DNA of 64,000 bases from Rhodopseudomonas_A palustris_F (GTDB lineage Bacteria > Pseudomonadota > Alphaproteobacteria > Rhizobiales > Xanthobacteraceae). The notes below the pieces were generated by a model, which worked only from the letters and a program-made list of their open reading frames with translations, made no database searches and had not been told where the DNA came from. The translations under genes were made by a program, and so were the position numbers. The DNA lies in contig NC_007925.1 in NCBI RefSeq assembly GCF_000013745.1, forward strand, positions 4,650,001 to 4,714,000, given 5' to 3'. Below are positions 28,232 to 37,371 of the stretch, piece by piece; position 1 is the stretch's first letter, and every line of letters begins with the position of its first letter.

Positions 28232-28391
28232 CAATCGCACCTTCAGATGAAGGGCCGTTAAGCCCGGTTTCGCCGAGCAATTCAACCCCTTGACGCGCCA
28301 CCTGTTTGCCTTCTTGACTGGTGATCGGCCGGCACGCTCGCCCACAGCGATCGATCGATGCGCCGGCCCGAGGACAACTAGGACATCTGCG

Positions 28392-28946
28392 ATGACGATT
28401 GATGAGTTGAACATCCCGGGCGTAGTCGTGCTGACGCCGAAACGCTTTGCCGACGACCGCGGCTGGTTCATGGAAACCTACAGCCATCCGGCGCTGCAAG
28501 CCCTCGGCATCGAGCTCGATTTCGTCCAGGACAACCACTCGCTGTCGCTGCACACCGGCACGTTGCGCGGCCTGCATTTCCAGACCCCGCCGCACGCCCA
28601 GGCCAAGCTGGTGCGCTGCGTGCGCGGCCGCATTCTCGACGTCGCGGTCGACGTTCGGGCCAATTCGCCGACCTACGGCCAATACGCCTCGGCCGAATTG
28701 TCGGCCGCCGACGCCCGGCAAATCTTCATCCCGGTCGGCTTCGCGCACGGCTTCGTCACGCTCGAACCGGATACCGAGGTGGTCTACAAGGTCAGCGACA
28801 TCTACGCTCCGCAATGCGACGGCGGCATCCGCTGGAACGACCCCACCATCGCCTTCCCTTGGAACATCGAGCACGGCCCGTTCCTCTCGCCAAAGGACGA
28901 AAAGCTGCCGCTGCTGGCGGATTTTGTCAGTCCGTTCCGAATGTGA
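28392..28946 (+). CDS. rfbC: dTDP-4-dehydrorhamnose 3,5-epimerase
   Basis: 184 aa cupin enzyme. Catalytic His is in TLRGLHFQ, and the second family block IPVGFAHGFVTLEPDTEV leads into VYKVSDIYAPQCDGGIRW, containing the catalytic Tyr of true RmlC proteins. It supplies the missing step of the rfbA-B-D set, which lies 23.6 kb away. A second RmlC-like protein is encoded at 44971, but this one fits dTDP-rhamnose synthesis better. A 218-nt gap with no clear hairpin follows. Confidence 0.94.
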   Translation: MTIDELNIPGVVVLTPKRFADDRGWFMETYSHPALQALGIELDFVQDNHSLSLHTGTLRGLHFQTPPHAQAKLVRCVRGRILDVAVDVRANSPTYGQYASAELSAADARQIFIPVGFAHGFVTLEPDTEVVYKVSDIYAPQCDGGIRWNDPTIAFPWNIEHGPFLSPKDEKLPLLADFVSPFRM

Positions 28947-29164
28947 CGGAGGAGACAACTGCCGCCGAACGGCGCCCCGTTAAAACACGCTGCGCTCGGA
29001 CGAACTCCGATCGGAAACAACTGCGAATATTTGCGCGCCGGCCGTCGCCTCGTCCGACACAGGAATGGGATCGCACTTAGCACCATGCTAATCGCTAGCT
29101 TGACCCCTGGCTTTCTTTCATGCTCTTTCCTTGGCTACATTTGCAGGGCTAAGGGGATTTTGCA

Positions 29165-31207
29165 GTGAAGCGCGATTGGAGAAAGCTTCCAGTAGAGTGG
29201 CCGTTGGTTTTACCAATCATCGTTTACTTGGTGCTATTTTTTCGGGCCTTCCAATTCATCGTCGACGACACGTTCATCACCTTCTTGATGTCGAAGAATT
29301 TGGTCGACAGCGGTGTCATCAGTACCGACCCCGAACTTCATATCAACGCAACTACGGCGTATCTCCACATATTCGCGGGGGCGCTGTCATATTTGATTGG
29401 TGGAGCTGACTTCATCGATTTTGGCGTCAAGACTTTCGCTGGATTTCTCGGCTGCACCTGCCTCGCTCTTGTCAATTCGATCCAAAAATCCATCGGCGTC
29501 TCCTCCGGACTGCGGCTTCTCTGCGGACTGTTCCTGGCGGGCAGCTTTCCGTTCGTGCTTTGGTCTGCAAGCGCGATGGAGACGACCTATGTCGCGACCA
29601 CCTTGATCCTGCTGTGCTGGGCTTTCTACTATCACCCGCGATCCATTCCCGAACCGGTGGTATTCTCGCTGGCGGCCCTGTGCGTCCTGTATCGGATGGA
29701 TACGCTGGTCTTTGTCACGCCGATCCTTTTCGGCACATTCTACCTCAATCGGTTTTCTCGCCGCACGTTGCGCAATTCTGGTTTCTTCCTCGTTCCCCTT
29801 GTTCTTTTCGCTATCTTCTTACGGATATATTACGGCAGCGTTCTTCCAACGCCGGCAATGAAGGCGTCGTTCGGCCTCTACGCCATGCTCATGAATGCAA
29901 TTCACACGGGCCTTCCCTACCTTGAAGACTTTGCGCTTGTGAACCTCCATGGCCTTGGCATCATTGCTGCCCTGATCACTGTGCTGGCGGGATTGCCGGG
30001 GTTTTTTCGGATGCGGCTGGAGGGCGATCGCGCCCGCATGTTCTTCATCGGCGCGGCGGCCCTTGGATACATCGGCTACATTGCGTCGCAGGGCATCGTC
30101 CATATGATGTTCAGCTTCCGGTTCTATACACCGCTTATTCCGGTCCTTGCCCTGTTGCTCGGTTTTCAACTCGACGCGATTGGCAGACGCTTGAAGCCCG
30201 CTCAATGGCACGGCACGGCCGTCAAAGCGGCGGCCGTCATGCTCACGACCGCCAATCTGGCGATCTTCTGGTATGGCACAAACGTCAATATGTATTTCTC
30301 GCGAGTCCGGGATCCCGGGCTCGGCCCGGTCGGCAACGATACGATCGACGGGTGGGCCACTCTCCATCAGGAGATGAAAGGTGCTGGACGGTATTTCGCG
30401 ACCCAGATCCCGCGCGACTACCGCGTCGGCCTTTGGGTTGCCGGGATTATTCCTTTCTACATGCCTCAGCGCGTTTTCGACAACCATTTGATTGGATCGC
30501 CCACCGACAAGTATGTCGACTATATTGTAGCGCAGTGTCCGTCAGACCAGACGAGCCCATCGGATATGAAGCAATATCCGGGGCTCTATGCCAGCAAGAA
30601 AGCGCTGTACTATCCTCTGACATCATGGTGTCTGATGCCGACGTCGATGTCTCCAAACAGCGACGTGGCGGACGCTCCGGTGGCGCCACCATTCGGAATT
30701 GTCTACGGGCATCGGCGCTATTGGGAGAATCTCTTTCTGGCCGGGGAACAATTTCGCGATCATCCCGAGCGTTTTGCTTCGCTGCCGATGAAGGTCTTTC
30801 CGGGATTTTCCAACAGGCCGGTACGGGTTAGTTCTGCCCTGACACAACTCGACACCGACTATGCAAAGAATATATTCTCGCTGGCTCCCCCGGCGGAAAT
30901 GGTTTTCGACCCACCAGCGGGGAGCCACAGCGCAACCATGGAATATGGGTTCGCATCGAAGATGTATTCGATCGGGCCGACGATCTCCCCAGTTGAATTT
31001 ATCGTTTCCCAAGATACGGCAGGCGGCCGCAAGGAATTATTCCGGCGCCGGCTCGATCCGGAAGCGACGATCGAGAGCGAGCGCGGCATTCAGAAGATCA
31101 CCGTGGATCTTCAAGGCGACGGCAAGCTCTACCTAGCCTACCATTCGCTCCATGGTGAGCCCAAAGGTCCCGGCATCGTATTCATTACCGACTTCCAGTT
31201 CCGCTAA
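29165..31207 (+). CDS. AftB-like GT-C membrane arabinofuranosyltransferase
   Basis: 680 aa from a GTG at 29165 after AAGGGGA. Roughly ten membrane segments fill residues 12-380 and a periplasmic domain the rest. The first loop reads VDDTFITFLMSKNLVDSG and then HINATTAYLH. This parallels, from memory, the first loop of mycobacterial AftB (a DD pair, then RNLLAG and EANTSTAWTYL), the GT89 enzyme that uses decaprenyl-phosphoryl-arabinose. Lying beside UbiA, DprE1 and DprE2 homologues, it is the best candidate to transfer D-arabinofuranose to a periplasmic glycan. Acceptor unknown. Converges with dprE2, 9 nt away. Confidence 0.8.
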   Translation: MKRDWRKLPVEWPLVLPIIVYLVLFFRAFQFIVDDTFITFLMSKNLVDSGVISTDPELHINATTAYLHIFAGALSYLIGGADFIDFGVKTFAGFLGCTCLALVNSIQKSIGVSSGLRLLCGLFLAGSFPFVLWSASAMETTYVATTLILLCWAFYYHPRSIPEPVVFSLAALCVLYRMDTLVFVTPILFGTFYLNRFSRRTLRNSGFFLVPLVLFAIFLRIYYGSVLPTPAMKASFGLYAMLMNAIHTGLPYLEDFALVNLHGLGIIAALITVLAGLPGFFRMRLEGDRARMFFIGAAALGYIGYIASQGIVHMMFSFRFYTPLIPVLALLLGFQLDAIGRRLKPAQWHGTAVKAAAVMLTTANLAIFWYGTNVNMYFSRVRDPGLGPVGNDTIDGWATLHQEMKGAGRYFATQIPRDYRVGLWVAGIIPFYMPQRVFDNHLIGSPTDKYVDYIVAQCPSDQTSPSDMKQYPGLYASKKALYYPLTSWCLMPTSMSPNSDVADAPVAPPFGIVYGHRRYWENLFLAGEQFRDHPERFASLPMKVFPGFSNRPVRVSSALTQLDTDYAKNIFSLAPPAEMVFDPPAGSHSATMEYGFASKMYSIGPTISPVEFIVSQDTAGGRKELFRRRLDPEATIESERGIQKITVDLQGDGKLYLAYHSLHGEPKGPGIVFITDFQFR

Positions 31208-31216
31208 TGAGAGTGT

Positions 31217-31978
31217 TCACAGCTTCGTACGGTGAAACAGCGGACGCGGCAGGTTGCGCACCGCCAACATGATCCAGCGCCAGAACGTCGGCGTGTAGAC
31301 GATTTCTACCTTGTGATCGATCGAAGCGACGATGTCCTTGGCAACTCTTTCCGGACGAGCCCACATCAATCCGCGTTGGTCGAGATGCGATGTCATCGGT
31401 GTGGATACGAATCCAGGCCTGATATCGATGACGGCAATACCCGCCGGCTTCAACCGATGTCTCACACCCTCGAGGAACCGCTGTAGCCCGCCCTTCGCGG
31501 AGCCGTATGCATAATTGCTCTGCCGACCTCTCTCTCCCGCCACCGATGTGATGACCGCAATAGTTCCTGCGCCTCGCGGTTGGAAGCGCTCCGCAAGCAT
31601 ATTGACCACGACCGCCGGGCTCGCGAAATTAATAAGTAGCGCGTTAATCAGCGCAGCCGAATTGACCTCCGTAGTTTTCTGATCCGGCAAAGTGCCGTAG
31701 GCAACAACCGCAATGTCCAAGCCGTCGAACGCATTCCAGGCGCTAGCCAGCACATCGGGAAGTTGCTCGAGCGAAGCAAAGTCCGCGAGGATAGTCTGCA
31801 CCCGCGGCGCGCCTCTCACCGTCAGGTCTTGGGCGATGCTCGACAGTGTTTCGTCGCTTCGTCCGATCAGCACCAGCGAGTCGCCGCGCTCCGCATAGAG
31901 CCGCGCGACCTGAACGGCAATCCCCGACGCCGCGCCGAAGATCGCAATTCGGCGGGTCATAGGTTTTGACCTAGTCAC
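31217..31978 (-). CDS. dprE2: DprE2-like decaprenylphosphoryl-2-keto-pentose reductase
   Basis: 253 aa SDR. GTG at 31978 overlaps the dprE1 stop by 4 nt; an ATG at 31960 is the alternative. Motifs: FGAASGIAVQVARLYAERG, VAYGTLPDQ, VITSVAGERGRQSNYAYGSAK (Ser, Tyr and Lys of the active site) and a hydrophobic C-terminus FWRWIMLAVRNLP. SVAGxRGR-x-(S/T)N-(Y/F)-x-YG-(S/A)-AK is the DprE2 signature. It reduces the 2-keto lipid made by DprE1 to polyprenyl-phosphoryl-arabinose. Last gene of the ubiA-dprE1-dprE2 operon; equivalent of NoeP in Azorhizobium. Confidence 0.88.
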   Translation of the reverse strand: MTRSKPMTRRIAIFGAASGIAVQVARLYAERGDSLVLIGRSDETLSSIAQDLTVRGAPRVQTILADFASLEQLPDVLASAWNAFDGLDIAVVAYGTLPDQKTTEVNSAALINALLINFASPAVVVNMLAERFQPRGAGTIAVITSVAGERGRQSNYAYGSAKGGLQRFLEGVRHRLKPAGIAVIDIRPGFVSTPMTSHLDQRGLMWARPERVAKDIVASIDHKVEIVYTPTFWRWIMLAVRNLPRPLFHRTKL

Positions 31979-33330
31979 CTTCTTCTCCCCACTGCAAGAC
32001 CGACGCGGATCGCAAACTCCGACGATATCGCGGGATCCATTGAATCTTGGAAACGTCCAGCGAAGGGATATCCCTGCCAGAACGCCTGACGGCTCATCAA
32101 GCTGTCCTTGGCTGGATAGATGCGACCATTGGATTCGATCGTGATCGCCTCAAGCCGTTCGATCAGACGGACCGTTTGTGAGCCATCATTTGGAAAGTCC
32201 AGCGCAAATGTAACGCCTTCCATTGGAAATGACAGCAGCCCGCGCGATGGCAGCGCTCCGAACACCTTCAGAACGGAAAGCATAGACCCCGCGCCGGCGG
32301 CGACGACTTCCCGGAGCATCGCTCGGACAACTTCGAGGGCGCAGCCGCGCGGAATCACGTTCTGGAATTGAAAAAACCCATCGCGACCATAAAGCCGATT
32401 CCAATTGCCAAGGCCATCGAGCGGATAAAGCGCTTGTTCGTAAGATCCGGTCGATGTCCTCTTTCCGAGCTTTCCCAATTTGCGCCTGTAGAGCGCGTTG
32501 AAAGCCCTGGTCGAAACCCGGTTGACGACGGAAATCGGAGGCGTCCAGGGGATAGAAATTCGCGGCTGCAGCGGGGGCGGCGGAGCCCCTACGCCCGCAA
32601 CGTGTCGAGAACGGGAAAAGATACCCCGACCAATGTCGGCGCCCTTCGCAAAACAGTCGATCCACGCCGCCGTGTATTCCCATGCCAGATCGGATTGCAC
32701 CGCTAATTGAAAGTAATCGTCGAGGCTACCGAATGCTATGTCCTCAGCTTCAAAGGCCAGCCCATCCACCCGGCGCAGCTTGAGCGTTGCTTGCAAGATG
32801 ATCCCGGTCAATCCGAGCCCACCGATTGTTGCCGCGTAAAGTTCGGCATTCTCGGATTCTGAACAGCGCAGAATCTCACCGCTGGACCGTAGCAAAACAA
32901 ATGACTCGACGTGATTTCCGAACGAGCCGAAGACATGATGGTTCTTGCCATGCACATCATTGGCGATCGCACCGCCGACGCTGATAAATCTGGTTCCAGG
33001 CGACACCGGGAGAAAGAAGCCGGCGCCATCTTGGTCCGGACGGCAGATAACCCGCAGGATGTCGGCGAGGCGTACGCCCGCTTCGCAAACAAGGTGTCCT
33101 GTTTCAGGATCAAAGGCTATGAAACGATCGAGCCCCCGGCAATCGATCAGGAGGCCGCCTGGATTGAGGGCGACGTCGCCATACGACCTACCGCAACCAT
33201 GCGCGAGGAAGGGCGCGTTAGAACCGGCGCCCACCAGCGCGATAAGCTCCGTCATAGAGCCCGGCAAGGCCAGCCGATGACGCATCGTCTGGTTTCGCCC
33301 CCACCCCGAATATTCGCTGGTCCAATTCAC
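31975..33330 (-). CDS. dprE1: DprE1-like FAD-dependent oxidase of lipid-linked ribose
   Basis: 451 aa from a GTG at 33330 that overlaps the upstream stop (GTGA). Blocks match DprE1: GCGRSYGDVALNPGG, LPVSPGTRFISVGGAIANDV, HGKNHHVFGSFGNHVESF, GGLGLTGIILQATL, YPLDGLGNWNRLYG and GRIYPAKDSL (Lys of the active site). It oxidises the 2'-OH of polyprenyl-phosphoryl-ribose. The residue aligning with Cys387 of the mycobacterial enzyme is Ala (GVTFALDFP), so covalent benzothiazinone inhibition would not be expected. Equivalent of NoeO. Confidence 0.92.
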   Translation of the reverse strand: MNWTSEYSGWGRNQTMRHRLALPGSMTELIALVGAGSNAPFLAHGCGRSYGDVALNPGGLLIDCRGLDRFIAFDPETGHLVCEAGVRLADILRVICRPDQDGAGFFLPVSPGTRFISVGGAIANDVHGKNHHVFGSFGNHVESFVLLRSSGEILRCSESENAELYAATIGGLGLTGIILQATLKLRRVDGLAFEAEDIAFGSLDDYFQLAVQSDLAWEYTAAWIDCFAKGADIGRGIFSRSRHVAGVGAPPPPLQPRISIPWTPPISVVNRVSTRAFNALYRRKLGKLGKRTSTGSYEQALYPLDGLGNWNRLYGRDGFFQFQNVIPRGCALEVVRAMLREVVAAGAGSMLSVLKVFGALPSRGLLSFPMEGVTFALDFPNDGSQTVRLIERLEAITIESNGRIYPAKDSLMSRQAFWQGYPFAGRFQDSMDPAISSEFAIRVGLAVGRRR

Positions 33331-34775
33331 CACGAGGCCGCGATGAATGCTGCCGCGCCGAGCACTCCCAAGACTAACGACAGACGATCTTTGAGCGCGA
33401 ACACCAAAGGATCCTCGTTCATCAGCCCATGAACAGAGAGATGCCAGACCCGAAGCGTCCAAAGCATCAATATCGGCATCATCACCCACAGGATTTGCGG
33501 ATGTCCGTAAATCGCTCTCGGATATTGGTCATTGATCAGATAAATCATGAAAACGACTATCGCCCCGAGACCGCTTGCGACCCCCGCGGAAAGCAACAAC
33601 GGCAGATCTTTTTCTGTGTATCCCCGCGCTCTAAAGGCGTGGCCCACGACGCGTACCCCACGTTCCAACTCTGCATAACGTTTGACGGTAGCGAGACAAA
33701 AGAAGAACAACATCGAAAACGTCAGCAGCCAGGGTGAAGCTCCATCCGGCACTAGAAAGCCGCCGGCAAGGACGCGAAGCGAAAACAGTGCAGCCAAAAT
33801 CATCACGTCGACGACAGCCAACCGCTTAAGCAACAGGCTGTAGACGAGAGCGACAGCCAGGTAGGCGAGTAATGTTAGGGTACAGCCCAAGGGCAGCAGC
33901 AGGGAAATCAAGAACGCACTACTGATCAGGGCGATCGCTGCAGTCATGCCGCTCTGCACGGAAATCAAACCGGCAGCGAATGCGCGCAGACGTTTGCGTG
34001 GATGCTTGCGGTCCGCCTCAAGGTCAAACAGATCATTTATGATATAATTGCCCGAAGCGACCATTCCCACCAGAACGAACAGCAGCAGGGACTGCGCGAC
34101 AGTTTCCAGATCAGTGAACTTCTGCGCTAGGATCGGCGCGGCAAAGACGAGAAGGTTCTTTGCCCAATGCTCCAAGCGCAACGCCTTAATCCACGTCCGA
34201 TAGCTTCCGACGGGGCTCGGGAACACACGCTCAACGATGGTAATGCCAGCCAATCGTTTGGCGAAACGGTTTCCGGCTCCGACCAACACCACAGTTTCCG
34301 CCGCTTCGAATATCGGCAAGTCCGCCTTTGAGTCCCCGGCATAAGCGAAGCGCTCGCCGAACGCTTGCCTGATCGCCGCTAGTTTTCGAGCACCGGAGAA
34401 ATTCTCCCGACCATCAGATCCCACAACCACATCGAAAAGTCCGAGATGCTTGGCGACGGACTGCACCAAGGAGTCATCGGCCGCACTGAAAAGGCCCAGA
34501 CGGCGGCCCGCCCGCCTTTGCTCTTTGAGGAAGTCAACAAATGGCGCGTTGTAAGGAAATGTCGCTGCATCGGTGATCGCTGCATTAGCGATGTGCCGCT
34601 TGAAAACTGCTTTCCCTCCGCGAAGGAACGAAAATAAATGTCTGCAATGCGAGGGGCGGGCCCTAAGGGCAGAGAAAATACTCTCGTGCAAAGAGTCCGT
34701 AACTATCAGAGTACCATCAAGATCCACCGCCAACGGCAATTCTGTAAAATTCTGGCTATCATCAATTCTCATCAT
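33327..34775 (-). CDS. HAD phosphatase-UbiA phosphoribosyltransferase fusion
   Basis: 482 aa. Residues 1-200 are a HAD hydrolase: AVDLDGTL (Asp18, Asp20) and AGDSKADLPIFEAA. Residues about 205-482 are a UbiA prenyltransferase with nine or so membrane helices: GNYIINDLFDLEADRKHPRKR, first Asp-rich motif (N247, D248, D251, D255), then LLKRLAVVDVMILAALFSLR. Mycobacteria keep the two activities in separate genes (Rv3806c, Rv3807c) and Azorhizobium as NoeC and NoeH. It should condense PRPP with polyprenyl phosphate and dephosphorylate the product. First gene of the operon. Confidence 0.9.
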   Translation of the reverse strand: MMRIDDSQNFTELPLAVDLDGTLIVTDSLHESIFSALRARPSHCRHLFSFLRGGKAVFKRHIANAAITDAATFPYNAPFVDFLKEQRRAGRRLGLFSAADDSLVQSVAKHLGLFDVVVGSDGRENFSGARKLAAIRQAFGERFAYAGDSKADLPIFEAAETVVLVGAGNRFAKRLAGITIVERVFPSPVGSYRTWIKALRLEHWAKNLLVFAAPILAQKFTDLETVAQSLLLFVLVGMVASGNYIINDLFDLEADRKHPRKRLRAFAAGLISVQSGMTAAIALISSAFLISLLLPLGCTLTLLAYLAVALVYSLLLKRLAVVDVMILAALFSLRVLAGGFLVPDGASPWLLTFSMLFFFCLATVKRYAELERGVRVVGHAFRARGYTEKDLPLLLSAGVASGLGAIVVFMIYLINDQYPRAIYGHPQILWVMMPILMLWTLRVWHLSVHGLMNEDPLVFALKDRLSLVLGVLGAAAFIAASW

Positions 34776-34913
34776 GGCTTCCGGAGGAGATAAGTCAAAA
34801 AATTTATTTTAGTCCGCCTATTAAATCGTTTCATTGCATAATTTTCTTAGCGCTGCCGCTGTACAATTAGAGCACCGTAGCCCCCCTCGCAAGGAGGGGA
34901 GTCCATCCTGCTA

Positions 34914-35876
34914 TCAGTTCCTCAGTTCCCCATGATCCAACGTCGCGCGGGGAAACGCCGTCTGCTGCTGGTCGATGACGTAGAGCGGACGATTGATGCC
35001 GTTCTTGTAGATCCGGGCGACGAACAGTGCGATCGATCCGACCGACAGGATGGTCGCGGCCCAGTTCAGATGTTCGAGCCATTTGAGGTCGGAAACGCCG
35101 CCGAACAGGCAGAGCAGGGCAGCCAGAAGGTTGAGCGGCACCAGCACCGCCGCGATATAGGCCGCAAGCCGCAGCGGAAAGGTCGACGCCGACAGGATGC
35201 CGGCGATGGCGAACGTCGTCATTCGCACCAGATTGTAGTGCGTGGTGCCCGCCACGCGGGTCTGCCGCTCGAACGGGATGGCGTGGCGACGGAACCCCGC
35301 ATAGGCGATCTCGTTGCGAATGAACGGGTAGGTCGAGCGATTGTTGAGACAGACCTGCCTGACCCGGCTGTTCATCAAGGCGAATTCCGCCATGTCGAGG
35401 ATGAAATCATTGTCGGCGATCAGCCGGGTCAGCCGGTAGAAAACCTTGCGCGCGGCGACCAACACCGCGCTCTCGGGCCGCGCGACGCGTTGCCCATAGA
35501 CGATATCGAAGCCGCGCTGCCAGTGATCGAGGAAGGTCGGGATCATTTCCGGCGGATCCTCGCAATCGACGTCGATGAAAATCGAGGCGTCGCCGGAGGC
35601 GTTGGTGAGGCCGCAGGTCAGCGACGCCTGATAACCGAAATTGCGCGACAGCGTGATGACGTGAACCCAATCGTGAGACCGCCGGATCTGCGCGATCGCG
35701 TCCAGCGAGCCGTCGGTCGAGGCGTTGTTCATGAAGATCAGCTCGAAATCGAACGTCTCGCGCAACGGTCCGATCACCGTCATCAGCCGGTCAAAGAACA
35801 ACGGGATCGATTGGTCCTCGTTGTAGACCGGGCAGATGATCGAAACCGACGGCTTGCGCGCTGCAGCGTTATCCAT
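34914..35876 (-). CDS. GtrB/DPM1-like polyprenyl-phosphate glycosyltransferase (GT2)
   Basis: 320 aa. GT-A domain with VSIICPVYNEDQSIPLFF, NASTDGSLD, LSRNFGYQASLTCGL and the DxD-region FIDVDCEDPPEMI. Two C-terminal membrane segments (AAYIAAVLVPLNLLAALLCL and ILSVGSIALFVARIY) match GtrB-type enzymes, which move a sugar from UDP-sugar to polyprenyl phosphate on the cytoplasmic face. The ATG at 35876 overlaps the upstream DprE1-like stop by 8 nt. That link implies the DprE1-like partner acts on the lipid-linked sugar made here. Confidence 0.88.
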   Translation of the reverse strand: MDNAAARKPSVSIICPVYNEDQSIPLFFDRLMTVIGPLRETFDFELIFMNNASTDGSLDAIAQIRRSHDWVHVITLSRNFGYQASLTCGLTNASGDASIFIDVDCEDPPEMIPTFLDHWQRGFDIVYGQRVARPESAVLVAARKVFYRLTRLIADNDFILDMAEFALMNSRVRQVCLNNRSTYPFIRNEIAYAGFRRHAIPFERQTRVAGTTHYNLVRMTTFAIAGILSASTFPLRLAAYIAAVLVPLNLLAALLCLFGGVSDLKWLEHLNWAATILSVGSIALFVARIYKNGINRPLYVIDQQQTAFPRATLDHGELRN

Positions 35877-37263
35877 GTCCCGCAGATGCTCCTCGAAAAT
35901 TCGCGAGGCCCACCCGGCGGGACAACGCGCTGGAAAATGCCCCGTCCGGATCGACGCGACCGATGACGGCCTGGAATTCCGCCAGCCTCGGATAGAACGT
36001 CTTGATATGACGCGCGGAGGCCCGCGCGTCCTTGGCGAAATAGATCCGGCCGCCGGCCGCGGCGGTGATCTCGTCGAAATCGTCGAACAGCCGCAGCGCC
36101 GCCGGCCCGCTCGGCAGGTCGCAACTGAACGCGATGCCCTTCATCGGAAACGACAACAGCCCCTCGCCTTGCGGCCCCATGCGCTTCATCGAGGTGAAGA
36201 ACGACGACAGCCCGGAACGGTGCAGCCGGTCCAGCAGCGCCCGCACCGTCAGCTCGGCGCCGTCCTCCGGCGCCACCATCTGATACTCCATGAAGCCGCG
36301 GCGGCCGTAGAGCTTGTTCCAATTGGCAACGGAATCCAGCGGATAAAAATACGAATGCGCCGGCACCAGGGATTCGCCGGTCCCGGCGCTGCGATAGCGG
36401 TGATACAGCGCGGTATTGGCGAGCCGCACCACCATCGGAGAAATCAAGCCGCTGGGAAGCCCGGTCGGCAGCCGCCAGCCCGGCGGCCGGACGAATTCCA
36501 GCTTTCCATTCGGCACCGCCGCCTCGGCCCGCTCGCGCGAGGCGTGATCGCCGATCATCACGACGCCGCGGCCGAGCTTTGCGCCGGTCGCCGAGCCATC
36601 GATCCACGCCACCGAATAGGCCGCATGATCCGTCGTTGCCAGCACCGACAGCGTTTCGTCGAGATCGCGGGTGACTTGATTGCGGGCGACGATCAGGTTG
36701 GACCCGACCCGCATCAGCTCGATGGTCGCCTCGAGGATGATGCCGGTCAGCCCCATACCGCCGAGCGTCGCGGCAAACAATTCGCCGTGCTGGCTACGGC
36801 TGCAGCGCACGGCCTCGCCGTTGGCGAGCAGCAGCAGAATGTCCTCGACATGTGCACCGAAGCTTCCGGCACTGTGGTGGTTCTTGCCATGGACGTCGCA
36901 GGCGATCGCGCCGCCGATCGTGGCGCGGCAGGTTCCCGGCGTCACCGGCAGGAAAAATCCTTTCGGCAACGCCACCTCGAGCACGTCGCGCAGCGACACC
37001 CCGGCCTCGGCGCGCAGCCGCCCGCTCTCCACATCGAACGACAGCATGCGGTCCAGCCGGGTCATGTTGACGACGACGCCGTCCCGCGTCACCGCCGCGT
37101 CGCCATAAGCCAAGCCAGCGCCACGCGCGATCAGTCCGGCTTCACCGAAAGCCGCCGGTGCCGCGACGGCCTCCGCGAAGCGCTCGGGCCGCGTCACGCG
37201 ACAATCCACCGGATTGGTGTTGCCCCAGCCGGTCAGGCTGAGTTGGGTCGTTGCGGCGGTCAA
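35869..37263 (-). CDS. Second DprE1-like FAD-binding oxidoreductase
   Basis: 464 aa from a TTG at 37263 with TGGAG upstream. Blocks in order: GAGLAYGDAAVTRDG, LPVTPGTCRATIGGAIACDV, HGKNHHSAGSFGAHVEDI, GGMGLTGIILEATIEL, YPLDSVANWNKLYG, LLSFPMKGIAFSCDLP and GRIYFAKDAR (conserved active-site Lys). Clearly a paralogue of the 31975-33330 protein. The position of mycobacterial Cys387 is Ser. It is coupled to a GT2 rather than to UbiA, so its lipid-linked substrate is probably a hexose or other sugar, not ribose. Confidence 0.88.
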   Translation of the reverse strand: MTAATTQLSLTGWGNTNPVDCRVTRPERFAEAVAAPAAFGEAGLIARGAGLAYGDAAVTRDGVVVNMTRLDRMLSFDVESGRLRAEAGVSLRDVLEVALPKGFFLPVTPGTCRATIGGAIACDVHGKNHHSAGSFGAHVEDILLLLANGEAVRCSRSQHGELFAATLGGMGLTGIILEATIELMRVGSNLIVARNQVTRDLDETLSVLATTDHAAYSVAWIDGSATGAKLGRGVVMIGDHASRERAEAAVPNGKLEFVRPPGWRLPTGLPSGLISPMVVRLANTALYHRYRSAGTGESLVPAHSYFYPLDSVANWNKLYGRRGFMEYQMVAPEDGAELTVRALLDRLHRSGLSSFFTSMKRMGPQGEGLLSFPMKGIAFSCDLPSGPAALRLFDDFDEITAAAGGRIYFAKDARASARHIKTFYPRLAEFQAVIGRVDPDGAFSSALSRRVGLANFRGASAGHG

Positions 37264-37371
37264 GGCTGGTCTCCACGGCCTCGCAGAATGAAATCAAACA
37301 GCGGACTATCCGCTGTACGTGATGTCTTCAGGTCAATCCATATATCAAGCAAGAAACATTTATATTGATTC

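Noticed and set aside
34882..34899. CCCCTC-GCAAG-GAGGGG hairpin between the GT2 and HAD-UbiA genes as a terminator
   Set aside because: The stem is only 6 bp and no T-run follows on either strand.
35836..37368. 510-codon plus-strand frame opposite the second DprE1-like gene
   Set aside because: The minus strand has unbroken DprE1 motifs. This frame is His/Arg/Gln-rich with no domain.
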